A stretch of DNA of 8,345 bases from Alphaproteobacteria bacterium. Lineage in GTDB: Bacteria; Pseudomonadota; Alphaproteobacteria; Rhodobacterales; Rhodobacteraceae. Below are positions 1 through 6,176 of this stretch, one piece after another (the stretch's first letter is position 1; each line of letters opens with the position of its first letter). Location of the stretch: positions 1-8,345 of the forward strand of contig JAUIBJ010000119.1 of assembly GCA_030428025.1 (NCBI GenBank), written 5' to 3'. Both the position numbers and the translations under genes were made by a program. The notes beneath the pieces were generated by a model. It searched no databases. It was not told the origin of the DNA and was given only the letters and a program-made list of their open reading frames with translations.

Positions 1-98
1 TCTACCCCAAGCGACTTGCACCAGCCTTCCAGCCCCTCCGCATGGGCCTTGTGGCGGGGCTCGAAGAACGGCCAGTCGAGATAGCTGCGGTCGGCCAT
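1..98 (-). CDS. acyl-CoA dehydrogenase family protein, N-terminal fragment (continues past the left edge)
   Basis: Only the first 32 codons are present. They begin MADRSYLDWPFFEPRHKAHA, matching the way many alphaproteobacterial acyl-CoA dehydrogenases open: an aromatic 'WPFF' patch followed by a helix that packs on the FAD domain. None of the catalytic region is visible. The ATG at 98-96 shares its A with the TGA stop of the upstream crotonase gene (TGATG), and a purine-rich GAGGGGG stretch lies just before it, so this is the fifth gene of one coupled operon. In this setting it would oxidise an alicyclic acyl-CoA made after ring reduction of anthraniloyl-CoA. That role is inferred from position. 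The family call rests on a short N-terminus and should be confirmed from the sequence to the left. Confidence 0.68.
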   Translation of the reverse strand, partial: MADRSYLDWPFFEPRHKAHAEGLEGWCKSLGV

Positions 99-898
99 CA
101 ATCCCCCTCGAAGACCGGTTTTTCCTTTGCTACAAACGCGTTGTAGGCGCGCACGAAATCTTCTGTCTGCATGCAGATGGCCTGTGCCTGCGCCTCGGCC
201 TCGATCGCCTGTTCGATCGACATCGCCCATTCCTGCGCCAGCATCGTCTTGGTCATCATATGCGCGAAACCGGGGCCGGCGGCGATGCGACGGGCCATCT
301 CCATCGCTTGCGGCTCCAGTGCATCCGCGTCCACCAACCGGCTGAAGAAGCCCCAGTCTTGTCCTTCTTCCGCACTCATCGAACGGCCCGTATAAAGCAG
401 CTCCGCCGCCCGCCCCTGCCCGATGATGCGCGGCAGGATCGCGCAGGCCCCCATGTCGCAACCGGCAAGCCCCACCCGGGTGAAGAGGAACGCCGTCTTC
501 GCTTGCGGCGTGGCGATCCGCATATCTGAAGCCATCGCGATGATCGCCCCCGCCCCGGCACAGACGCCGTCCACCGCCGCAATCACCGGCTTTCCGCAAT
601 TCACCATCGCCTTGACCAGATCGCCCGTCATCCGGGTAAAGCGCAGCATTTCCTTCATGCTCATCTTCGTCAGCGGGCCGATGATCTCGTGCACATCGCC
701 GCCCGAGCTGAAATTGCCGCCATTGGGCAGAAAGACCACGGCCTTCACGTCATCGGCATAATGAAGATCTCGGAACCAGTCGCGCAGTTCGGCGTAGCTG
801 TCAAAGGTCAGCGGATTCTTCCGCTCGGGCCGGTCGAGCGCCAAGCGCGCAATCCCGTCCTCGATACTGCACTGGAAATGGGTCACGTCGCTACGCAT
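98..898 (-). CDS. crotonase-fold (enoyl-CoA hydratase/isomerase family) protein without the usual catalytic glutamates
   Basis: The product is 266 aa, normal for the crotonase superfamily, which acts on acyl-CoA thioesters through an oxyanion hole. The first oxyanion-hole segment FSSGGDVHEI is at residues 63-72 and the second, CAGAGAIIA, at 113-121. A family-typical stretch GLAGCDMGACAILPRIIGQG follows at 143-162. In rat enoyl-CoA hydratase the acid/base pair is Glu144 and Glu164. By my alignment these positions hold Ile119 and residues around 139-141 (Phe-Thr-Arg), with no Glu nearby. Asp148 lies near the position of Asp204 of dienoyl-CoA isomerase. It may therefore be an isomerase, a C-C hydrolase or a specialised hydratase. 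I chose the ATG at 898 because AAGGA sits 7 nt upstream; an in-frame TTG at 916 would add six residues but lies upstream of that site. The start overlaps the marR stop by 8 nt. In the operon it probably serves a beta-oxidation-like step after ring reduction. Family is sure; the reaction is open. Confidence 0.9.
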   Translation of the reverse strand: MRSDVTHFQCSIEDGIARLALDRPERKNPLTFDSYAELRDWFRDLHYADDVKAVVFLPNGGNFSSGGDVHEIIGPLTKMSMKEMLRFTRMTGDLVKAMVNCGKPVIAAVDGVCAGAGAIIAMASDMRIATPQAKTAFLFTRVGLAGCDMGACAILPRIIGQGRAAELLYTGRSMSAEEGQDWGFFSRLVDADALEPQAMEMARRIAAGPGFAHMMTKTMLAQEWAMSIEQAIEAEAQAQAICMQTEDFVRAYNAFVAKEKPVFEGD

Positions 899-1364
899 CG
901 TCCTGTCCTTCCACAAGGGCGTGTTTCAACATGTCGGCGATCATCGCGGCCTCTTCGCCTTCGAGCCCGCCAAGGATGTCATGCACCCAAAGCTCGTGCG
1001 CGGCGGCCTGTTCCTCGAATTGTTCCGCGCCCCGCGCGGTAAGCCGCACCATCGCCGCGCGCCGGTCGCCGGGCACGGGCACGCGACGGGCGAGGCCATC
1101 TTCGGCCAGCCGGTCGACGATGCCGGTGACATTGCCGTTCGAGACCTTCAGCGCACGAGACAGCTCGCTCATCTTCATACCGTCGCGATACCGATACAGT
1201 GCCGACATCACGTCGAAGCGCGGCAGCGTGGTGTCGAACTCGCGCCGCAGTCGCTCGCGCAGCTCGGACTCGACCATCCGCTGCACCTTGAGGATGCGCA
1301 GCCAAAGCCGCAGGCTTTGTTTGGCGGCCGGGGCGCGGGCCTCTTTCGCGCGCGACACGGTCAT
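891..1364 (-). CDS. MarR-family transcriptional regulator
   Basis: The product is 157 aa, the usual MarR size, with a winged helix-turn-helix. The HTH runs from about residue 64 (KMSELSRALKVSNGNVTGIV), its recognition helix at about 75-86. The beta-wing at about 90-103 contains the typical PGDRRA. Flanking helices (17-45 and 108-150) would form the dimer interface. Such proteins bind palindromes as dimers and release DNA when a ligand binds; several MarR proteins in aromatic catabolism (CouR, FerC, BadR types) respond to aromatic CoA thioesters or acids. The ATG at 1364 overlaps the SDR stop in an ATGA, which sets the start; the open frame runs further upstream but only through the SDR gene. 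It lies inside the operon it probably controls, between enzyme genes, implying autoregulation. The likeliest target is the palindrome at 4475-4490. Ligand (perhaps anthraniloyl-CoA) and sign of control are inferred. Confidence 0.93.
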   Translation of the reverse strand: MTVSRAKEARAPAAKQSLRLWLRILKVQRMVESELRERLRREFDTTLPRFDVMSALYRYRDGMKMSELSRALKVSNGNVTGIVDRLAEDGLARRVPVPGDRRAAMVRLTARGAEQFEEQAAAHELWVHDILGGLEGEEAAMIADMLKHALVEGQDDA

Positions 1365-2116
1365 ACTTCGCCCCCCGACAGGGATAGAGCATGACCGCTC
1401 ACCGAAGCTGCCGCGTCCGAGCAGAGCCAGAGCGCGGCGCCCGCCACCTCGCCCGTCCCGACAAAGCGTTTCTGCGGGTTTCCGGCGACAAGCTGGGCGC
1501 GGGCCTCGGCGTCGGTCTTGCCGGTCATGGCGGTGATCGCCTCGATGGATCTTGCCAGAAGCGGCGTGTCGATGAAACCGGGACAAATGGCGTTGACGGT
1601 GAGCCCGCTGCGGCCCAGCTCCTGCGCCAAGGCGCGGGTGAGGCCCACAACGCCGTGCTTCGCGGCGCAATAGGGCGCGACATAGGGATAGCCCTTCAAC
1701 CCGGCGGTGGAGGCGACGGCAACAAGCCGGCCCCAGCCCGCCTCTGCCATCTCCTCGTGGCAGGCCTGCCACAGGTGGAAAACCCCTTCGAGGTTTACCG
1801 CCAGCGACGCACGGAACGCCTCTGGCGTCACCTTGCGGAAGGGGGCGGAGGGGGCGGCACCGGCATTGGCCACGGCAATGGCGACGGCCCCCTGCGCTTC
1901 ACGCGCCTGATCAAGGGCCGCGTCGAGGCTGCCGCGGTGTGTCACGTCCGCCGTCAGCGGCAACGCGCCCGTTTCGTCCGCCACATCCTTCAATGGGGCA
2001 TAGCTGCGGCCCAGAATGGTCACCTTGGCCCCCTCGGCGGCAAAGACGCGGGCGATCTCCGCCCCTACGCCCGAGCCGCCGCCGGTGATCACAGTGTGCT
2101 TGCCGGCAATGCTCAT
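1361..2116 (-). CDS. SDR-family NAD(P)-dependent oxidoreductase
   Basis: The product is 251 aa, a classical short-chain dehydrogenase/reductase. The cofactor motif TGGGSGVG is at residues 11-18, NAG at 84-86 and the structural Asn at 108. The catalytic residues are Ser136, Tyr149 and Lys153 (YCAAK), and ICPGFIDTP at 177-185 closes the cofactor site. No acidic residue is evident right after the second beta strand (ILGRSYAPL, 34-42). The Arg37-Ser38 there would suit NADP(H), though this is a weak guide. It is joined by 4-nt ATGA overlaps to the monooxygenase/reductase gene upstream and to marR downstream. It is therefore likely to reduce or oxidise a ring ketone or hydroxyacyl-CoA made after reduction of 2-aminobenzoyl-CoA, like a 3-hydroxyacyl-CoA dehydrogenase. 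The fold and catalytic set are clear; the substrate comes only from context. Confidence 0.93.
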   Translation of the reverse strand: MSIAGKHTVITGGGSGVGAEIARVFAAEGAKVTILGRSYAPLKDVADETGALPLTADVTHRGSLDAALDQAREAQGAVAIAVANAGAAPSAPFRKVTPEAFRASLAVNLEGVFHLWQACHEEMAEAGWGRLVAVASTAGLKGYPYVAPYCAAKHGVVGLTRALAQELGRSGLTVNAICPGFIDTPLLARSIEAITAMTGKTDAEARAQLVAGNPQKRFVGTGEVAGAALWLCSDAAASVSGHALSLSGGEV

Positions 2117-4401
2117 ACCCGCACCGCCTCGGTCTCGCGGTCAGCAAGCCGCCAAAGCTGGTCGCGCCCGGCCACATAGGGCAAGGGCCAGTCGGCATGC
2201 CGGTCGCCGATGGCCGCGCCCGCATGCAGCGCCCAGTAGGGATCGGCCAGATGCGGGCGCGCGAGGCAGACCAGATCGGCCCGCCCCGCCATCAGGATGG
2301 AATTGGCATGATCGGCCTCGTAGATATTGCCCACCGCCATGGTGGCGATGCCCGTCTCGTTGCGGATGCGGTCGGAAAACGGCGTCTGGAACATCCGGCC
2401 ATAGACGGGTTTCGCCTGCGTGCTGGTCTGGCCGGCCGAGACGTCGATGATATCGGCCCCGGCGGCATGGAAGGCCTTGGCGATCTCCACCGCCTCTTCC
2501 GGCGTCACGCCGTCGTCGCCCACCCAGTCATTGGCGGAAATCCTCACCGACATGGGCTTTTCTTCGGGCCAGACGGCGCGCATCGCCGCGAAAACCTCCA
2601 GCGGATAGCGCAGGCGGTTTTCCAGGCTGCCGCCATAGGCGTCGTCGCGGATATTGGAGACGGGCGAGATGAAGGAGGAAATCAGATAGCCATGGGCGGC
2701 GTGCAGTTCGATCATGTCGAACCCCGCGCGCTCGGCCATCTGCGTGGCCGCGACGAACTGGTTGCGCACCCGGTCCATGTCGGCGCGGGTCATCGCGCGC
2801 GGCATGGGGTTGCGGTCGGACCACGGGATGGCCGAGGCCGACATCACCTCCCAGTTGCCCTCTGCGAGCGGCGCGTCCATCTCCTCCCAGCCCAGCTGGG
2901 TCGAACCCTTTCGGCCCGAATGGCCGATCTGGCAGCAGATCTTCGCCGGTGTTTCTTCATGGACGAACTCGACGATCCGCCGCCACTTGGCCTCATGCTC
3001 GGGCGCATAGAGCCCCGGACAGCCGGGCGTGATCCGCCCCTCGGGGCTCACGCAGGTCATCTCGGTATAGACGAGCCCCGCACCGCCCTTGGCCCGCTCG
3101 CCCAGATGCACGAGATGCCAGTCGGTGGGGCAGCCGTCCTCGGCCTTGTACTGCGCCATCGGCGAGACGACGATGCGGTTCTGAAGGCTCATGCCCCGCA
3201 AGCGATAGGGCGCGAACATCGGCGCGCGCACCGGACTTTCCGGGGCCCCGGCCCGCGTCTGGAACCACCGCTCCGCCCCTTCCAGCCATTTCGGGTCTCG
3301 CAGGCGCAGGTTCTCGTGGCTGATCCGCTGCGACCGGGTCAGCAGGGAATAGTTGAACTGGACGGGATCGAGATGCAGATACCGGTGCACCTCCTCGAAC
3401 CATTCCAGCGAATTGCGCGCCGCCGATTGCAGCCGCAGCACCTCCAGCCGCCGTTCCTCCTGATAGGTCTCGAACGCCTCTTCCATGCTGGGCTTCGTCG
3501 TCAGATATTCCGCCAGCGCTATGGCGCTTTCCATCGCCAGCTTGCTGCCCGAGCCGATCGAGAAATGCGCCGTGGCTGCAGCGTCGCCCATCAGCACGAT
3601 ATTCTCGTGATGCCATTTCTCGCAGAGCACACGGGGGAAGCTGAGCCAGGCCGACCCGCGGATATGCCGGGCGTTCGACATCAGGCTGTGCCCACCAAGA
3701 TAGTCGCGGAAAATCTCCTCGCAGGTGGCGATGCTTTCCTCCTGGCTCATCTCGCCGAAACCGAAAGCCTCCCACGTGGCCTGATCGGTTTCGACGATGA
3801 AGGTCGCGGTGTCGTCGTCGAACTGATAGGCATGGGCCCAGACCCAGCCCTTGTCGGTTTCCTCGAAGATGAAGGTGAAGGCGTCGTCGAATTTCTGATG
3901 CGTACCCAGCCAGACGAACTTGCAGGCGCGGGTGTCGATATCGGGCCTGAAATGCTCGGCATAGTCTGCGCGCGTCTTCGAGTTGAGCCCGTCGCAGGCG
4001 ACCACCAGATCGTACTCGGCGGCATAGCTCGCCGTGTGCTCCACTTCCGTCTCGAAACGCAGCTCCACCCCCAACTCACGGGCACGGGCCTGCAGGAGCA
4101 GCAGCAGCTGCTTGCGCCCGATGCCGCAGAAACCGTGGCCGGTCGAGACCACCTTCTCGCCCCGGTAATGCACGGCGATATCGTCCCAATAGGCGAAATG
4201 CGCCCGGATCGCCTCGGCGCTGGCCACATCGTTCTGGCGCAGGTTGTCGAGGGTCTCGTCCGACAGCACCACACCCCAGCCGAAGGTGTCGTCGGGGCGG
4301 TTGCGCTCGATCACCACGACCTCGGCGTCGGGCTGGCGCAGCTTGAGGGAGATGGCGAAGTAAAGACCGGCGGGCCCCCCGCCCAGACAAGCAACGCGCA
4401 T
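2113..4401 (-). CDS. bifunctional 2-aminobenzoyl-CoA (or salicylyl-CoA) monooxygenase/reductase
   Basis: The product is 762 aa with two fused flavoprotein domains. Residues 1 to about 385 form a PHBH-type FAD monooxygenase with dinucleotide fold GGGPAG (7-12), ACDGLNS (135-141) and FAD-binding MGDAAATAHF (271-280). From about 392 to the end is an Old Yellow Enzyme-type FMN reductase: NRIVVSPMAQY (408-418), QIGHSGRKG (491-499), ELHAAHGYLISSFISP (565-580) and RISANDW (620-626). This fusion is that of 2-aminobenzoyl-CoA monooxygenase/reductase of Azoarcus evansii, which hydroxylates the CoA-activated ring and then reduces it with NADH to a non-aromatic ketone. Databases often call relatives 'bifunctional salicylyl-CoA 5-hydroxylase/oxidoreductase'. 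The divergent anthranilate-forming operon favours anthraniloyl-CoA as substrate. The ATG at 4401 is chosen because the FAD motif starts at once and GGGAGGG lies 9 nt upstream; a GTG at 4431 would add ten unlikely residues. It is first in its operon. Confidence 0.93.
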   Translation of the reverse strand: MRVACLGGGPAGLYFAISLKLRQPDAEVVVIERNRPDDTFGWGVVLSDETLDNLRQNDVASAEAIRAHFAYWDDIAVHYRGEKVVSTGHGFCGIGRKQLLLLLQARARELGVELRFETEVEHTASYAAEYDLVVACDGLNSKTRADYAEHFRPDIDTRACKFVWLGTHQKFDDAFTFIFEETDKGWVWAHAYQFDDDTATFIVETDQATWEAFGFGEMSQEESIATCEEIFRDYLGGHSLMSNARHIRGSAWLSFPRVLCEKWHHENIVLMGDAAATAHFSIGSGSKLAMESAIALAEYLTTKPSMEEAFETYQEERRLEVLRLQSAARNSLEWFEEVHRYLHLDPVQFNYSLLTRSQRISHENLRLRDPKWLEGAERWFQTRAGAPESPVRAPMFAPYRLRGMSLQNRIVVSPMAQYKAEDGCPTDWHLVHLGERAKGGAGLVYTEMTCVSPEGRITPGCPGLYAPEHEAKWRRIVEFVHEETPAKICCQIGHSGRKGSTQLGWEEMDAPLAEGNWEVMSASAIPWSDRNPMPRAMTRADMDRVRNQFVAATQMAERAGFDMIELHAAHGYLISSFISPVSNIRDDAYGGSLENRLRYPLEVFAAMRAVWPEEKPMSVRISANDWVGDDGVTPEEAVEIAKAFHAAGADIIDVSAGQTSTQAKPVYGRMFQTPFSDRIRNETGIATMAVGNIYEADHANSILMAGRADLVCLARPHLADPYWALHAGAAIGDRHADWPLPYVAGRDQLWRLADRETEAVRV

Positions 4402-4410
4402 GGTTCTCTG

Positions 4411-4417
4411 CCCTCCC
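4411..4417 (-). promoter_or_regulatory. ribosome binding site of the monooxygenase/reductase gene
   Basis: On the - strand this reads GGGAGGG, ending 9 nt before the ATG at 4401. It decides between that ATG and the in-frame GTG at 4431, which lies upstream of the site. Confidence 0.6.
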
Positions 4418-4439
4418 TGGCGTTCGTTCACTAAGCGGA

Positions 4440-4467
4440 AGGATACGGCATCGGGATTTTACTTCAA
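4440..4467 (-). promoter_or_regulatory. candidate promoter of the left (anthraniloyl-CoA) operon
   Basis: On the - strand, TTGAAG (4467-4462) and TATCCT (4445-4440) are separated by 16 bp, each matching four of six sigma-70 consensus bases. A start near 4433 would leave a leader of about 30 nt before the ATG at 4401. The -35 box overlaps the isolated TTCAAGC half-site at 4463-4469, so a protein bound there would block it. The match is modest; another box, TAAAAT (4461-4456), is better as a -10 but has no well-spaced -35. Confidence 0.3.
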
Positions 4468-4474
4468 GCATAAA

Positions 4475-4490
4475 ATTTCAAGCTTGAAAT
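4475..4490. promoter_or_regulatory. perfect 16-bp palindrome, putative MarR operator between the divergent operons
   Basis: ATTTCAAGCTTGAAAT is its own reverse complement across all 16 bases. It lies in the gap between two divergent operons, in a strikingly AT-rich patch within GC-rich DNA. A further copy of the half-site TTCAAGC occurs at 4463-4469, 14 bp from the one at 4477-4483, so two dimers might bind on nearby helix faces. Length and symmetry fit MarR-family operators, and a MarR gene is third in the left operon. The right arm overlaps the candidate -35 box of the kynurenine operon. The palindrome is seen directly; the binding protein is inferred. Confidence 0.6.
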
Positions 4491-4511
4491 ATTTAATGCC
4501 GTGGCTACACT
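4484..4511 (+). promoter_or_regulatory. candidate promoter of the right (kynurenine) operon
   Basis: TTGAAA (4484-4489, five of six consensus bases) and TACACT (4506-4511, four of six) are separated by 16 bp. Transcription from near 4518 would give a leader of about 20 nt containing the ribosome binding site. The -35 box is made from the right arm of the 16-bp palindrome, a position where a bound repressor would exclude RNA polymerase. Confidence 0.4.
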
Positions 4512-4523
4512 GACCCCACCTGC

Positions 4524-4530
4524 GGGGAGG
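4524..4530 (+). promoter_or_regulatory. ribosome binding site of the formamidase gene
   Basis: GGGGAGG stands 6 nt before the ATG at 4537 and is the strongest Shine-Dalgarno sequence in the window. It rules out the upstream in-frame GTG at 4501, which would overlap the promoter region. Confidence 0.65.
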
Positions 4531-4536
4531 ATTGCG

Positions 4537-5346
4537 ATGATCGACTGGGACGACGCCTTCAGCAACATGGGCTATGTGCCTGACGCGAAGGACCTGCCCG
4601 AACAATGGGCACGCGAGGCCGCCGCCTTCCGCGAGGCGGCAAAGCGCGACAACCGCCTTGCGGCCGACATCGCCTATGGCAAGGGCCCGCGCGAGCGGAT
4701 GGACATCTTCGCGCCTCAGGGCGTCAGCGCCGGGCTCATGGTTTTCGTGCATGGCGGATACTGGCGGATGTTCGACAAGTCCTCGTGGTCGCATCTGGCC
4801 GCGGGCTGCGTCGCGCGGGGCTGGACGGTGGCGCTGCCCAGCTATCCGCTGGCCCCCGAGGCACGGATTTCCGAGATCACGCAGGCCATCGCCCGCGCCG
4901 TCACCACTGCTGCCGAACGCGTGCCGGGGCCCCTCCGGCTGGCCGGACACTCGGCGGGCGGGCATCTGGTGGCGCGGATGATGTGCGCGGGCGCGCTGCC
5001 CGAGGACGTGGCGGCACGGCTTGCGCGCGTGGTCTCGATCTCCGGGCTGCATCAGCTGGGCCCGCTGGTGGCGACCCAGATGAACGACACGCTGCGCCTG
5101 ACCGGGGAAGAGGCAGAGGCCGAAAGCCCCGCCACGCTGGAGCCCCTGAAAACCGTGCACCTGACTGCCTGGGTCGGCGCGCAGGAGCGGCCCGAATTCC
5201 TGCGCCAGACCCGGCTGATCGAGGAGGTCTGGGGCCTCAGGGGGGCCGATGTCTCGGCCGTCTACGACCCCGGGCATCACCATTTCAGCGTGATTGAGGC
5301 GCTCACCCGCCCAGACAGCCCGCTGACGGACGAAATCCTGCGATGA
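4537..5346 (+). CDS. alpha/beta-hydrolase, probable N-formylkynurenine formamidase (AFMID type)
   Basis: The product is 269 aa with an alpha/beta-hydrolase fold. HGGYW (residues 72-76) supplies the oxyanion hole, and GHSAGGH (137-143) is the nucleophile elbow with Ser139. The C-terminal DPGHHHFSVIEAL (244-256) carries the catalytic His, probably His249. The acid should fall in GAQERPEF (214-221): by alignment with the Asp in the QHDSPEF-like segment of animal arylformamidase as I recall it, Glu217 takes its place. HGGYW and HHFSVI-type endings are typical of arylformamidase (AFMID) relatives. The enzyme would hydrolyse N-formylkynurenine to kynurenine and formate, the step between the two downstream gene products; its stop overlaps kynA in an ATGA. 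The metal-dependent KynB found in many bacteria is a different family, so I give no symbol. No signal peptide is seen, hence cytoplasmic. Context makes the function likely; the fold alone would allow another esterase. Confidence 0.85.
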   Translation: MIDWDDAFSNMGYVPDAKDLPEQWAREAAAFREAAKRDNRLAADIAYGKGPRERMDIFAPQGVSAGLMVFVHGGYWRMFDKSSWSHLAAGCVARGWTVALPSYPLAPEARISEITQAIARAVTTAAERVPGPLRLAGHSAGGHLVARMMCAGALPEDVAARLARVVSISGLHQLGPLVATQMNDTLRLTGEEAEAESPATLEPLKTVHLTAWVGAQERPEFLRQTRLIEEVWGLRGADVSAVYDPGHHHFSVIEALTRPDSPLTDEILR

Positions 5347-6176
5347 GCGGCGGCTACGATCCGGCCAGCGAGGGAGCCAAGACCGGTTTTGCCGGCGAGA
5401 TGAGCTATGGCGACTATCTGGGCCTCGACCGTATCCTGACGGCGCAGCTGCCGCTGTCTGACGCCCATGACGAAATGCTGTTCATCATCCAGCACCAGAC
5501 CTCGGAACTCTGGATGAAGCTGGCCCTGCACGAGCTGAACGCCGCGCGGGGGTTGCTGGCCGAGGGCCGGCACGATCAGGTCTTCAAGCTGCTCACCCGC
5601 GTCGCGCGCATCTTCGAACAGCTCAACGGCGCCTGGGACGTGCTGCGCACGATGACGCCCAGCGACTACACCACCTTCCGCGAAAGCCTCGGGCAATCCT
5701 CGGGCTTTCAGTCGCATCAGTACCGGCTGATCGAATATGTGCTGGGCAACCGGAACACGGCGATGATGCGGGTGCACGAGCACCGCCCCGACCTCTACGC
5801 ACTCTTGGAGGCGGAACTGGAGCGGCCGACGCTCTATCACGTGGCGCTGCACCTGCTCGAAGAACATCTCGACCTGCGGTTCGACGCGGCCACCTTCCGC
5901 CGGCGCGAACCGCATCGGCCCGACAAGGCCGTCGTGGCGGCCTGGACGGCGATCTATCGCGCGCCGGACCGGCACTGGGTGCTTTATCAGCTGGCCGAAA
6001 AGCTGGTCGATCTGGAGGATTACTTCCGCCGCTGGCGATTCAACCACGTCACCACGGTGGAACGCGTCATCGGCTTCAAGCGCGGCACCGGCGGCACCAG
6101 CGGGGTGACATACCTGCGCCGGATGCTGGAGGTGGAGCTGTTCCCCGAACTTTGGCACATGCGCGGAGATCTGTGA
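5343..6176 (+). CDS. kynA: tryptophan 2,3-dioxygenase
   Basis: The product is 277 aa, close to the usual bacterial length of about 280. This haem enzyme inserts O2 into the indole ring of L-tryptophan to give N-formylkynurenine, the committing step of the kynurenine pathway. The signature FIIQHQTSELWMKL spans 47-60, with His51 at the position that contacts the indole nitrogen. Arg113 (TFRESLG) matches the arginine that binds the substrate carboxylate. His235 in FNHVTTVERVIGFKRGTGG (233-251) is the expected axial haem ligand, and Thr249 completes the substrate pocket. All residues known from the Xanthomonas campestris enzyme (His55, Arg117, His240, Thr254) have counterparts. The start lies in the ATGA overlap with the formamidase, and the stop shares one base with kynU, so the three are coupled. 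Active enzyme expected. Confidence 0.97.
   Translation: MSGGYDPASEGAKTGFAGEMSYGDYLGLDRILTAQLPLSDAHDEMLFIIQHQTSELWMKLALHELNAARGLLAEGRHDQVFKLLTRVARIFEQLNGAWDVLRTMTPSDYTTFRESLGQSSGFQSHQYRLIEYVLGNRNTAMMRVHEHRPDLYALLEAELERPTLYHVALHLLEEHLDLRFDAATFRRREPHRPDKAVVAAWTAIYRAPDRHWVLYQLAEKLVDLEDYFRRWRFNHVTTVERVIGFKRGTGGTSGVTYLRRMLEVELFPELWHMRGDL

Noticed and set aside
899..916. TTG start at 916 for the crotonase gene
   Set aside because: It would place the AAGGA site inside the coding sequence and add six residues without family support; the ATG at 898 has that site at good spacing.
1365..1772. N-terminal extension of the MarR frame to 293 residues
   Set aside because: The added part reads through the SDR gene in another frame and has no domain. 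MarR proteins are about 150 residues and the ATG at 1364 in an ATGA overlap gives that length.
4402..4431. GTG start at 4431 for the monooxygenase/reductase
   Set aside because: It lies upstream of the GGGAGGG site, and the FAD-binding strand begins directly at the ATG at 4401.
2197..4434. A 745-residue open frame on the + strand, antisense to the monooxygenase/reductase gene
   Set aside because: It mirrors a well-supported gene in GC-rich DNA, where stop codons are rare on the opposite strand. Its translation is rich in His, Arg, Gly and Pro without recognisable motifs, and no ribosome binding site stands out.
4475..4490. The palindrome as a transcription terminator stem
   Set aside because: It lies between divergent, not convergent, genes. 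It has no loop and few G-C pairs, which fits an operator better.
4501..4536. GTG start at 4501 for the formamidase
   Set aside because: It would overlap the candidate -10 box and lies upstream of the strong GGGGAGG site that serves the ATG at 4537.
4459..6158. Two open frames on the - strand (4459-5283 and 5277-6158) opposite the formamidase and kynA
   Set aside because: Both are antisense shadows of enzymes with complete active-site motifs. Their translations are low-complexity in style and match no family I know.
6152..6175. TTG start at 6152 for kynureninase
   Set aside because: It lies inside kynA and upstream of the GGAG site. The ATG at 6176 in the TGATG overlap gives the usual N-terminus.
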